Shown in pieces: positions 55,701-64,000 of a stretch of 64,000 nucleotides of DNA. The position numbers were made by a program, and so were the translations under genes. Location: assembly GCA_013399875.1 (NCBI GenBank), contig VXAZ01002362.1, forward strand, positions 254,456 through 318,455, read 5' to 3'. The notes under the pieces are model-generated. The model made no database searches and was not told where the DNA came from. It saw only the letters and a program-made list of their open reading frames with translations. The DNA is from Gymnorhina tibicen (Eukaryota; Chordata; Aves; Passeriformes; Artamidae). Numbering within the stretch: position 1 is the first letter of the stretch; each line of letters opens with the position of its first letter.

Positions 55701-58700
55701 TGATTCGCAGCGTCCCCTCGTCGCCTCCTGGGCAGGGCACTGGAGCCAAGGCTGTGCTGGTGTTCCAGAAACTGCTCCTGGTGTTCCCTTGCTCTGGTGT
55801 TCTCTTGCTCTGGTGTTCCCTTGCTCTGGCTCTGCAAGGGCTGTCCTGAAAGGTTTGCTCTGAGCCACCCTTGCCAGTCCTGTGCCACCCCACAGGGCTG
55901 TCCAAGCTCACTGGGGGCTGGAAACCTGTGGGGTCAGAATGAATCGCCCTCCACCCCTCATTTTGGAGAGGCCGCTGAACCACAGCCAGGCCCTGATGGT
56001 TCCTGAGCCCTTTTTGGCACATCACACCAAGATCCCAGCGGGAAAACCTTCGTGTCCATCCCTTCAAAAGCACGAAAATCAGGAGCAGCAGAGGAGTGGC
56101 TTGCAAAGGACGGGTCCTGCCTTCCTTCAGAGCCACTCTTTATTCCTGCTGTAACCCAGGGACTCATTATGGACATAAGCACATTCCCCAAACACCATGC
56201 AGGCTTTCCAAAGCTGGCATTAAAACCCACAGATCTCCCACCAAACCCATTCCGGGCTGAAATCGTCTGCTATTCACGGCCACGGCGGAGGCTGCTGTAA
56301 CAAACAAGATTATGTTCTTAAATATTCCCAAGGAATAACTCCCCTAAGTCAGTTTTTTTTGTGAATGCCTTTCATTAATTCTCCGTGGTGCTGGCACGCC
56401 ACACAATCCATATTCATGTTGGCATTTGCTTGGTTTTTATGCAAATGACAACTCTGCCTTTCTTGCAGGATATCTGTGTTCTGGGGCTGCTGCAGCCCCA
56501 CAGTCCCACGTTCACCTCCCTTGTGCTGGAGAGCCGGGGGTTAACTCAGCCAAAACCCCATCCTGAGCCTGCTGCTAATGCCACAAATTCCAACAGAAGT
56601 CAGATTTCCCCAATAACCACATTTCTAGCTCAGAAAGTTCAGCCCTAAGAGATGGCAGCCCAGACTTGCAGTGGCAGCAGTCGCCTCCTGCCCTCCCTGG
56701 CTCAGGCAAGGACCCTCTGCTGCTGCAGACACCACAGCTTCCCCAGCATTTTCCCTGATGCTTTTTCTGGAAGAAAGAGCCCCAGCAGGAGGGATCAGGG
56801 CTTGGGAAGGGGTTTCTATGGAGAATGCAATGAGAAGTCACTGTGTGCCCGAGGGTGCTGTGCTGTGTGGGGCAGAGATCTTCCCTGGAATGTCGGACCC
56901 TCTGTAGCCCCTCACAATCCTTCTCCCCAGATGTGTGGGGTGCTGGGGCTCTCTGGGGGCTCTCCCATGCAGGAGGCTTTGCCCGTGGCTGGGGGTGCAG
57001 CCCTGAGCCCCCCACCACGTTACAAACCAGGGGAGAGGTGCTTGGAACCATAGAATAGAATCGGAATTGTGTAGGTTGGAAAAGACCTCAAAAATCCTTG
57101 AGTCCAACCATTCCCCCAGCACTGCCAAGCCCCCCACTAAACCATGTCCCCAAGTGCCACATCTCCATGTCTCTTAAATACCTCTGGGGATGGTGACTCC
57201 ACCACTGCCCTGGACAGCACAGGAGGAAAGGGATTGCTCCTAACCCAAATTCCAGCACAGCCCCAGTGTGGTCTGCACCCCTGCCCAGGGCAGCAGGGAT
57301 GGGCCCTTCCCACTGCCCAAGAGCCCCATGCCCTTGCAGGCACTGGGTTCAAAACCTCTCAGCTCCCACCAGTGCTGGCAGAGCAGCCACTCACCATGCT
57401 CAGCGTGGCTTTATCCCAGGGACTGAGGCTCAGGTACTTCCTCTGGCGCTCCTGCAAGGAAACCACACAGGAGTTTAAAAGAGCTAATCTGGGGTTTGCA
57501 AAACATGGAAGGAGCTCTGTGCCCCAGGATTCTCCTATTTGCCCCCAGCCATCATCTGGGCACAATGACTTTTTCATTTAGTTTTTATTTTTGAAAGCAA
57601 AGGGCATTTGAGAGTGTTTCATTCTATCAGAGGTCCCTGGATTTCATCTGGGCATGATCCCACAGCAGACAGAGGGGCTGATGCAGAGGGAGGGTGCTGG
57701 GGGGCCTTTCCTACCTTCCTGCTGAAGGAGGAGAAGGGGTCCAGGCGCTCCTCGTACTGGGAGGAGTAGCGCTGCTCCGTGTCGTCCCTGCTGCTGCCCT
57801 GTGGGAGCAAAGGCAGCGTGAGAGCCAGCAGGGACACCCAGCACAAGGACAGAGCCACCAGGTCCCCCATTTGGAAGAAATGACCCCCAAAGGATGGAGC
57901 AGCACAGCCCAGAGCTGACCCACGGGGCCGACAGCATCTGTCCCATTCAGAAAGGAGAACCGAAATAATTTCTTCATCGAACTGTGGAATGGTTTGGGTT
58001 GGAAAGGACCTTGGGTTGTTACGCCAGGGGATTCTGCCATGAGGACTCCCTGTTTCTCCTGTGTCTTGCTATTTTTGGCCCTTTTCATGAAATAATTGTC
58101 ACCTGTGTCACCCTCACAGAGCTCACCTGGGCTGCTGCAAATCCCACCCTGGACTCCTTTGCTGCTGGGCCAGGCAGGAGGGACACAGCGGTTTAGGAGC
58201 AAGAAATCATTGTTCAAACACAGAGCTGTTGTAAGCTGGGAAAAGGGCAAGGAAAACGAAGAAAACCCCTTGAAAGAAGGGAAGTATTTGGGTGGGTTCA
58301 GACAGGTTGGATTTTATACTTCTCCTGGGACAGAGGTCCCCCCTTATGCAGCCTCGGTCGCAGTGAGCCCCGAGGATGCTCACGCGGCCTGCACATCCCT
58401 GCTCCTTGCAGGAACTGCAGATCCCACATCATTCCTGCCCCGATCCAGCCTGGAAGCAGCACATGCTGCCGCCAGCCTGCTGCAAGCTCTGGCTCCTCGC
58501 TCCGGCCCTGCCCCAGCCCGGTGCCACCTCCCGCTCTGCCCGGCCAGCTCGGCAGGGCTGGCGCTCCCCAGGGCTCTCTGGACCTGCTCCTCCCAGCCCC
58601 GCGGCTGCTTGTTACACCTCTGTGTAAACCTTTAGTAACCCTGCCCTCACACACCGCAACCCGACCCTCGGGTCACCGCCACGAGACCATTTAGGGGCGC

Positions 58701-61700
58701 TGAATTGGCCGCAGCCCGGCCCGCTGGAGTGATCTTTGATGAGTATTTTTAACGTGTCACATGCCCCATTAGAGGGTGAATTATGCAATCCCCTGCGCCG
58801 CTGCCAGAGGGTTTTGCTCTTTAGCTCACGGCAATGGCATTCAGGGGTTGCCTTGTGGCGGAGGATAAACATGGATATGATATTCCGCAGGAGAAACGGG
58901 AAAAAATGTCAGAGGGGATGACCTGGCGTCATCACAGAGGCATAAATAAAAGAACCAAATAAGGTTCTTTTACAGCTGTAGGAGTCTCCCACCCCCAAAT
59001 GCTATTAAAATATCCATCAACAAAACAGACTCGGTCCAGGCAGCAGCGAGGGGGAAGGATGGCAGGGAGTGGGTGTCCCCTCTGTGAGTGGCACTGTGCA
59101 TTCTTAGGTCAGGACAGCCTGGCTCTGCCCAGGGAGTGGTTGCAGTGGAAAGCTCCTGGGCAACAGCCTGACCCTCCTGCAACCCCCCAGGGATGAACCT
59201 CCTGAGGGACACAGCGTGAGCAGACCAGGTTGCAGCAACGTCTGGTCCCTCTTCACAGCCTCCTCCTGGCACTACTGGGATGATTTCGGGCTGGTTTCTT
59301 CTCTTTTGTCTGTGTTCTGGCTGCTCAGGGAGCAGCTCTCTCTGCTGGATACTAGAAGCTCAGGAATGAGCACAGGTGGGACAGGATGAATCATTTTCCA
59401 GGCTCTGCTGCAGGGATTTATTTCAGGAGGTCCCAGTTTAACCTCTGACTGCCTGGTCAGGCAGAAATACCCACACTTGCCTGCTAGAGCACCACACTGC
59501 CAGCAGTGAGCATCAAAGGGCAGTGTAGCAGCTTTCTTAGGGGGGAGATTTGGGCTTCTGGCTTCAAAGATGTCAAAGACCCCTCAGCACAGTTCTCAAG
59601 TGCCTTCCTGGCAGGGAGGTTGGGTCCCTGCTCCTCTGGACAGAGCACTGCACCCTTTTCCACCCCAGTTAGCTCCAGCTTTCATGCAAGCTGCACATTG
59701 GCAATGTGCAGTTTCTGTGTTTGGGGTCTGTCCGTCTGCATGAGCCCAGCCTGAGGATGGACAGACAGACGGACAGACGGACACTCACCCGGCCAGGGTA
59801 GCTCTGCAGGAACTTGATCTTCTCATAGAGCTTGATGTTGTCAGCTCTCAGGCTGTCCAGCTCGCTCTGCAGGGCGTGCACCGTGTGCTGCAGCATCCGG
59901 TTCTCCTGTGCAGGGGGAGAATGGGATCCAGCCGGGGGGGAATTGGTGCATCCAGCCGGGCTGCAGCCCCTTCTCAGGGATTAAACCCCCCTGGCTCTGA
60001 ATTCAAATTGCTCCCTAATTAAAACTGTCCCAGGTGTGGCAGAACGGGGCTCCCAGCCCCGAACCATTAAGAACCCCATCCCTCAGCGGCCAGAGAAGGG
60101 CTGGGGCAGCCAAGGTGGCTGAGGGGGGCTTTGGGGTGGGATGTGGCTCCCACAGGAGGCGCAGACACAACCTGACAGCTTTGAAGAGGTTATTTTGAGC
60201 TCTCCTTCAGTTTGTTACCCCAAAATGCATTCTCTACATGCTTTTTCCATGGCACCCCCAAACACTGTGCCAGGAGGCCAAGCACAGGGACATGGGGACG
60301 AGGACCTGTCCTTGAGCTGGAACAACACGGATGGGCTGGGGCAGGCTTTGGGCCTGCTCACAGCAGGATCTATTTCCCTCTTGCTTGCAGTGGTTGGTAC
60401 AAAATCCCCTGCAAGTCAGCAGAGCAGCCAGCCCAGGCTGAGCCCCTGCAGTCCCCCAGCCCCCTCCCCAGCACACTCACCCCCTCCAGCTCCTGGTTCT
60501 TGGCCCGGAAGCGTTCCCGCTGGCTGGAGATGATGGAGAGGAGCGAGTCCACCTGCCCCTCAGGGAATGAGGTGCCAGGGGATGTAGGAGGACCTGCGGA
60601 CGAGGTTTGGCATGAGAGATGAGCTGGTAGATGCCCACCATCCACCCCAGGGGCTTGCTCAAGGTCCTTCCACTGTGGGACCCTGGGGGCACTCAGATAA
60701 ACCCCTGTGCACAGTTATTACAACATGGACTAGTATTTGTGGGGTTTTTTCACTTTTGAGGACTCATCCTGGAAGTGGACAGGAAAACCAGTTGCCTTAA
60801 TCTGGTGCAACCCATGGCTGTCTTTCCCTGACTCCAACCCTGCCAGATTCTCTCCTCTGGCTTCTGCAGCAGCTGCAGCACTAAAATAAAGCCCCAGAGC
60901 CACAACCAGCCCCTCCATCCACACCCTTCTCTCCCCTACCCCGACCCCTCACCCACCACCAGTTTGCTATGCCCAGCACCCCATTTTTTGGGTGTCCCAC
61001 ATGAGTTGCCCCCCATGATGGGGTTCTGAGCATGCCTGGGGGGCTGTGGCCATCCCTCCCTGCTCTTCCTGCCTGGCAGTGGCATCCACGGCCAAGGAGA
61101 AATGTGTCCCCAAGGCCATGACTCAGCCAGCTGCACAGAGCAGTTATTCATAGAGCAGGATGGGTGGCTGCAGGTTGTTTGGCTTGGTGGGACTGTTGCT
61201 GTGATATTGTTTATCTTGTGTTTTCAAAACCTTTCAAAACAACACAAAAAAAAAAACCAAGCAAAAAAGGGAAAAAAGGAAAGGAAGTGTTTTGTTGTTT
61301 TTTTTTCCCCAGAGGAGTAAAGAGTTGTTATTTTTTTTTGATTCATTTTCTCCTGCAGACCTCAGCGCAGGGGCTGATGTACAGGAAATGTTTCACTGGC
61401 TGGCTCTGGAGGGGCTTGGTGTGGGAAGAGCAGGAGGCAGAGCACAGAGCTCAGGGTGTTTGGTTCAGCCTGGGCTCACCAGCTCAGCACAGAGCCAGGC
61501 CTGGCACGTGCCCGCTGCACCCCTCGGGAGGAGCCAGAGGATGGGCAAACCATGCCCAGCATGGAGAACTGTCCCGGCGAGGGACACACAGAGCAGGTGA
61601 TGCCTGTGCTGGCTCAGGAGCATCCCCGTGCTGCCATCCCTGGACAACTGACCCCCCTGCCCCAGTTTCACTCCCCCCTCTCACCATAAAACAGCGCCGT

Positions 61701-62302
61701 GGCCTCCTTGATGGGCTCAGGGATCTTCTCCAGGCCGGGGGCGGCCGCACCCTGGGCAGCACAAGCAGAAGGGATTAAGCATTTCCCACCCACCCAAGGG
61801 TGCCTGGGCAAAGCAACCCATCCTGGATCCTGCTCCTGCCCAGCAGCTGCAGCCTCACCCCTGCTGGACGGGCACCCTGCAAGGATCAGGATGACACAGC
61901 GTGGGAAGGCTGGTGTTCAGCCTCAGACCCCAGCCTCTGCCCAGGAAGGAGAAGGGCTGGATGGTTCCTGGATGCCACTGGTACCACCCCTTCCCATGCC
62001 AGCACCTCCCCACTGCACAGGCATGATGCAAATCTCTGCTGGGTGAAATATCAGGAAGAAAGAAAAGGCAGGAAAAAAATTTAAAAAAGGAAGACAAGAG
62101 GAGGTGAACGCTCCCCACGCCTCCAGCTCTGAGAGCCAAGCCCGGGGCCGCGGGGCCGGGGTTACCTCTGCGTCCGGGCGATGCACAGCAGACAGGGCTT
62201 GGATGGTGCTGAGGTCGTGCTCCAGCTTGGCCACGAGCTCCTTCTGGCCAGCCAGGGTGGACACGGCCTCCATCAGCTGGGTCTGCAGCTCGGCACAGCG
62301 CA
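52730..62302 (-). CDS. CUX1: CUX1, CASP isoform: the nine 3' coding exons (C-terminal 260 residues)
   Basis: CASP is an alternative product of CUX1. It is a Golgi membrane coiled-coil protein related to giantin that lacks the Cut repeats and homeodomain. Nine exons (62166-62302, 61685-61751, 60481-60593, 59789-59905, 57715-57798, 57395-57451, 55183-55263, 53220-53284, 52730-52790) join in frame into 260 residues plus TGA. They encode the last coiled coil (RCAELQTQLMEAV, QVDSLLSIISSQRERFRAKN, LQSELDSLRADNIKLYEKIK), the SYPGR...YSSQYEERLDPFSSF block, SLSPWDKATLSM, a C-terminal membrane span FFYTLFLHCLVFLVLY containing Tyr and His, and a short lumenal tail ending GDMWQ. Partial at its 5' end: the exons shared with the transcription factor lie beyond 64000. 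These nine match the set described in human as CASP-specific exons 25-33. Confidence 0.95.
53220..53284 (-). CDS. CUX1: CASP-specific exon 8 (end of membrane span)
   Basis: 65 nt, acceptor CCTTGCAG, donor AAGAA|GTGAGT. It encodes VLYKTAWSESVGRDCAAFCA and K, then a split Lys codon. The donor is followed at once by a second GTGAG in register (GTGAGTGAGG). Confidence 0.93.
53285..55182 (-). other. CASP intron between exons 7 and 8
   Basis: It contains a plus-strand CR1 tail (53400-53695) and a T-rich tract at 54220-54252. No exon is seen. Confidence 0.8.
53400..53695 (+). mobile_element. CR1 LINE 3' tail (plus strand)
   Basis: GAGAAATTCTTCCCTGTGAG, GGGCTTGGAGCAGCCTGGG and AGGATCTTTAAGGTCCCTTC in sense order, in a CASP intron. 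Confidence 0.92.
55183..55263 (-). CDS. CUX1: CASP-specific exon 7 (membrane span)
   Basis: 81 nt (27 codons, phase 0), acceptor CCTCTGCAG, donor CTG|GTGAGT. It encodes GRLILSNKTARTVAFFYTLF and LHCLVFL, the start and core of the Golgi transmembrane anchor. Confidence 0.95.
55780..55827. repeat. 16-bp tandem repeat, 3 copies
   Basis: Three copies of GGTGTTCCCTTGCTCT with a single difference, in a CASP intron. Confidence 0.88.
57049..57222 (-). mobile_element. CR1 LINE 3' tail
   Basis: It begins CATAGAATAGAATCGGAATT and contains CACTAAACCATGTCCCCAAG and GGTGACTCCACCACTGCCCT, as in the copy at 39238. Confidence 0.92.
57395..57451 (-). CDS. CUX1: CASP-specific exon 6
   Basis: 57 nt (19 codons, phase 0), acceptor TTCCTTGCAG, donor ATG|GTGAGT. 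It encodes ERQRKYLSLSPWDKATLSM, nearly identical to human. Confidence 0.95.
57715..57798 (-). CDS. CUX1: CASP-specific exon 5
   Basis: 84 nt (28 codons, phase 0), acceptor TCCCACAG, donor AAG|GTAGGA. It encodes GSSRDDTEQRYSSQYEERL and DPFSSFSRK. Confidence 0.95.
57972..58016 (-). mobile_element. CR1 LINE fragment (about 45 bp)
   Basis: GAATGGTTTGGGTTGGAAAG only; a very short 3' remnant. Confidence 0.7.
59757..59783. repeat. GGAC/AGAC tetranucleotide repeat at a CASP splice donor
   Basis: Roughly six imperfect tetranucleotide units (GGACAGACAGACGGACAGAC) directly downstream of the donor of CASP exon 4. Confidence 0.85.
59789..59905 (-). CDS. CUX1: CASP-specific exon 4 (coiled coil)
   Basis: 117 nt (39 codons, phase 0), acceptor CTGCACAG, donor CGG|GTGAGT. 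It encodes ENRMLQHTVHALQSELDSL, RADNIKLYEKIKFLQSYPGR. The donor runs straight into a GTCC/GTCT tetranucleotide repeat. Confidence 0.95.
60481..60593 (-). CDS. CUX1: CASP-specific exon 3 (coiled coil)
   Basis: 113 nt, acceptor GTCCGCAG, donor GGGG|GTGAGT, ending in phase 0. It encodes GPPTSPGTSFPEGQVDSLLS, SIISSQRERFRAKN and QELEG. Confidence 0.94.
61685..61751 (-). CDS. CUX1: CASP-specific exon 2
   Basis: 67 nt, acceptor CTGCCCAG, donor TATG|GTGAGA. It encodes GAAAPGLEKIPEPIKEATAL and FY, matching the human LEKIPEPIKEATALFYG segment. Confidence 0.94.
62166..62302 (-). CDS. CUX1: CASP-specific exon 1 (coiled coil)
   Basis: 137 nt, acceptor TTTTGCAG, donor GAG|GTAACC. It encodes RCAELQTQLMEAVSTLAGQK, KLEHDLSTIQAL and HRPDAE, after completing a codon begun in an exon outside the window. 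This is the alternative-splice entry point into the CASP 3' half. Confidence 0.93.
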
Positions 62303-64000
62303 CTGCAAAACAGAGCCAGGGCTGTCACCGGGGGTGCCCCAAACCCCAAACTGTGCCAAGGGGACACCAAAGAGCTGAGGAACCCCCACCTGGAGCACCA
62401 GAGCCAACTCAGAGCAGCAACCCTATTCTGTCCTTATGTCTGGGATTCTGTCCATATGCTGGCAGGACACCAGCAATCCCTGCTCAGCACCAGGGGTCCA
62501 GCCCTCCTTGATGATGCCCCAGGGTGGGCACAGTGCCCGGGAAGGAGCAGTGCCACGTCCCAGTGCCAGAGGCAATGGGAGCAGGCAGCTGCCTGCACTG
62601 GCACAGCTGCTTCAAAGCATCAGCAAGGTATTTTTGGTGCCCCAGGGGTAGCTGGCAGCATCCTGGCTGGGCAGAGTGGGGGATAAGGGGAGAGGGATAA
62701 GGGGAGCTGAGCCCATGAACTGATTTGAGGTCCGGTCTGCATGGGAAAGGTGATGGAAGAGGCTCCCCTGGCTGTGGGGGCTGGGACAGGCACTCAGAGG
62801 GCAGATGGTGGTGTGGGGGCTTGGAGCAGGGTAGGGGACATCCCCCAGGAGCGGCTCAGGTGGGACCACTCCTGCCCCAGGCACTGGGCCAGGCTGTGCA
62901 GCCCCCGGCGTTCCCGCTCAGCCAATTTTCTACAAAGGATCCCTCTTTCCAGTTGCCCCCCAGAGTAAAACCCACACCCTAAACCACAACAGGCACTGCT
63001 GGAATGCTCCAGGAGCAAAACAAAAACCTCTCATTCCCCTCATATAACCCCAGCCCAGATGTGAGGCAGTGAAGAGCTGTAGCTACAGCAAGAGGCACAG
63101 GACCAGCACCTCAGGGCAAGCTCGGTGTTCCATAGGCAAATCCATCCCAAAACTGTCCTGCAGCAGAAATCGACTTGTTTCACCTTTCTCCCTTGCTGCC
63201 AGCAGTGTCTGGGCCTCTCCCTGGCTGGAAAACCTGCTCAGCTCCAGGTTCAGAGCTGGTGTTTTGCACCGCCAGCACCTCCACTGAGGGGACACAGGAT
63301 CCGTCCCTCGGTGCCTGGATTTCCAGGTGGGTAAAGCTCAGGTCCCAGCTGTTCAGTCCCTCCCTGATAATTCCTGTTGTAATTATTCCCCTACATTCCA
63401 GACAGCTGGAAGGCAAAAAAATTCCTCATTTATCAACAGCCAGGGAGCAAGAAGTGCAGGGGCTGCCTGGGGAGCAGCTGTGCTGGGGGGGGCAGCAAGG
63501 GCATCCCCGGGCTCCTACCCTCTCTGAGCCTTCAGATGAGGGGTGCAACCTGTGCACAGCCCCATTCCAGCTCTCCCAGGCCTGCCAGGCTGGGAAATGC
63601 TCCACACACTCTGAAAACAGCTGTGGAGGGAGGTTCTTGCACAGGGAGCGATGCCCTGGCCACAGGGCTGGAATAAGAGCAGCAGTGATGGGGGCTCAAA
63701 ATGATGCCCAAAGTGACACTGCTTTTCCAGGAATCAGGGTCTTTCTGGTGCAAATTCCCCCCTTTTTTTGTAGACGTGGCACCTGGGGACATGGTGAGTG
63801 GTGGGCTTGGCAGTGATGGGATAGTGATGATTTGAAAGGTCTTTCTCAACCTAAACAATAAGAAAGGCAATTACTGCATTCATGTAATAGAACCATAGAG
63901 TGGTTTGGGTTGGGAAGGAACCTTAAAGCTCATTCCATTCCACCTCTGCCAGGGGCAGGGACACCTTCCACTATCCCGGGATGCTCCAAGCCCTGTCCAA
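62303..64000 (-). other. CUX1 intron upstream of the first CASP-specific exon (partial)
   Basis: No Cut-repeat, homeodomain or shared CUX1 coiled-coil exon is visible. A CR1 tail begins at 63886 and runs off the window. The rest shows nothing recognisable. Confidence 0.75.
63886..64000 (-). mobile_element. CR1 LINE 3' tail, cut by window end
   Basis: ATAGAACCATAGAGTGGTTT through CACTATCCCGGGATGCTCCA, continuing past 64000. Confidence 0.9.

Larger units (their letters stand above)
55264..57394 (-). other. CASP intron between exons 6 and 7
   Basis: It contains a 16-bp tandem triplicate (55780-55827) and a CR1 tail (57049-57222). No exon is seen. Confidence 0.8.
57799..59788 (-). other. CASP intron between exons 4 and 5
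   Basis: It holds a short CR1 fragment (57972-58016), an AT-richer block at 58710-59010 that may be a conserved element, and a tetranucleotide repeat abutting the upstream donor (59757-59783). No exon is seen. Confidence 0.8.
59906..62165 (-). other. CASP introns between exons 1 and 4 (excluding exons 2 and 3)
   Basis: Three introns of 414 (61752-62165), 1091 (60594-61684) and 575 bp (59906-60480). An A-rich tract lies at 61245-61285. No other feature is recognised. Confidence 0.75.

Noticed and set aside
1..64000. CRISPR arrays, bacterial operons, phage or viral genes
   Set aside because: No spaced direct repeats of CRISPR type and no operon-like gene packing were seen; the tandem repeats are ordinary vertebrate minisatellites, and no viral coding sequence is recognisable.

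Overview
This window looks like avian nuclear DNA, possibly a passerine, but no species can be named. The evidence is many 5'-truncated CR1 LINE tails, GT-AG split genes with fairly short introns, GC-rich first exons, G-rich minisatellites and a 172-base N gap in the richest CpG island. There are no prokaryotic operons, CRISPR arrays or phage genes, and I found no undescribed biological system. All supported genes are on the minus strand. Their order matches the human 7q22.1 block CUX1 - SH2B2 - PRKRIP1 - ORAI2, read here from high to low coordinates.

Layout from high to low coordinates. (1) 62302-52730 holds nine coding exons that complete the CASP product of CUX1: the last coiled coil, the Golgi transmembrane anchor and the lumenal tail. 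The 3'UTR runs to about 51340. The shared 5' exons and the Cut-repeat/homeodomain exons are not in the window. (2) About 51.3-40.8 kb is intergenic, with CpG-rich patches, CR1 pieces and possible regulatory elements. (3) SH2B2 (APS) probably starts inside the N gap at 40448-40619. Its eight coding exons lie between 30944 and 19395 and join in frame into 670 residues: phenylalanine zipper, PH domain, SH2 domain and a Tyr-containing C-terminus. The 3'UTR has several candidate poly(A) signals down to about 17.3 kb. (4) 17.3-12.8 kb is intergenic and includes a run of four CR1 tails just upstream of the PRKRIP1 promoter. (5) PRKRIP1 has six coding exons between 12673 and 4688 that join into 189 residues. 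(6) At about 1.28-1.53 kb is a CpG promoter with a non-coding minus-strand exon and splice donor. By gene order this is most likely ORAI2, whose coding exon would lie beyond position 1.

The three genes with sequence here act in different processes: a Golgi golgin-like protein (CASP), a receptor-kinase adaptor (SH2B2), and a double-stranded-RNA/spliceosome-associated protein (PRKRIP1). They are linked by conserved gene order, not by a pathway. The most notable non-genic pattern is that all three promoter regions are followed, early in intron 1, by tandem repeats that are G-rich on the transcribed-sense strand, a configuration that favours G-quadruplexes and R-loops. Exon boundaries were placed by hand from splice motifs and reading-frame continuity.
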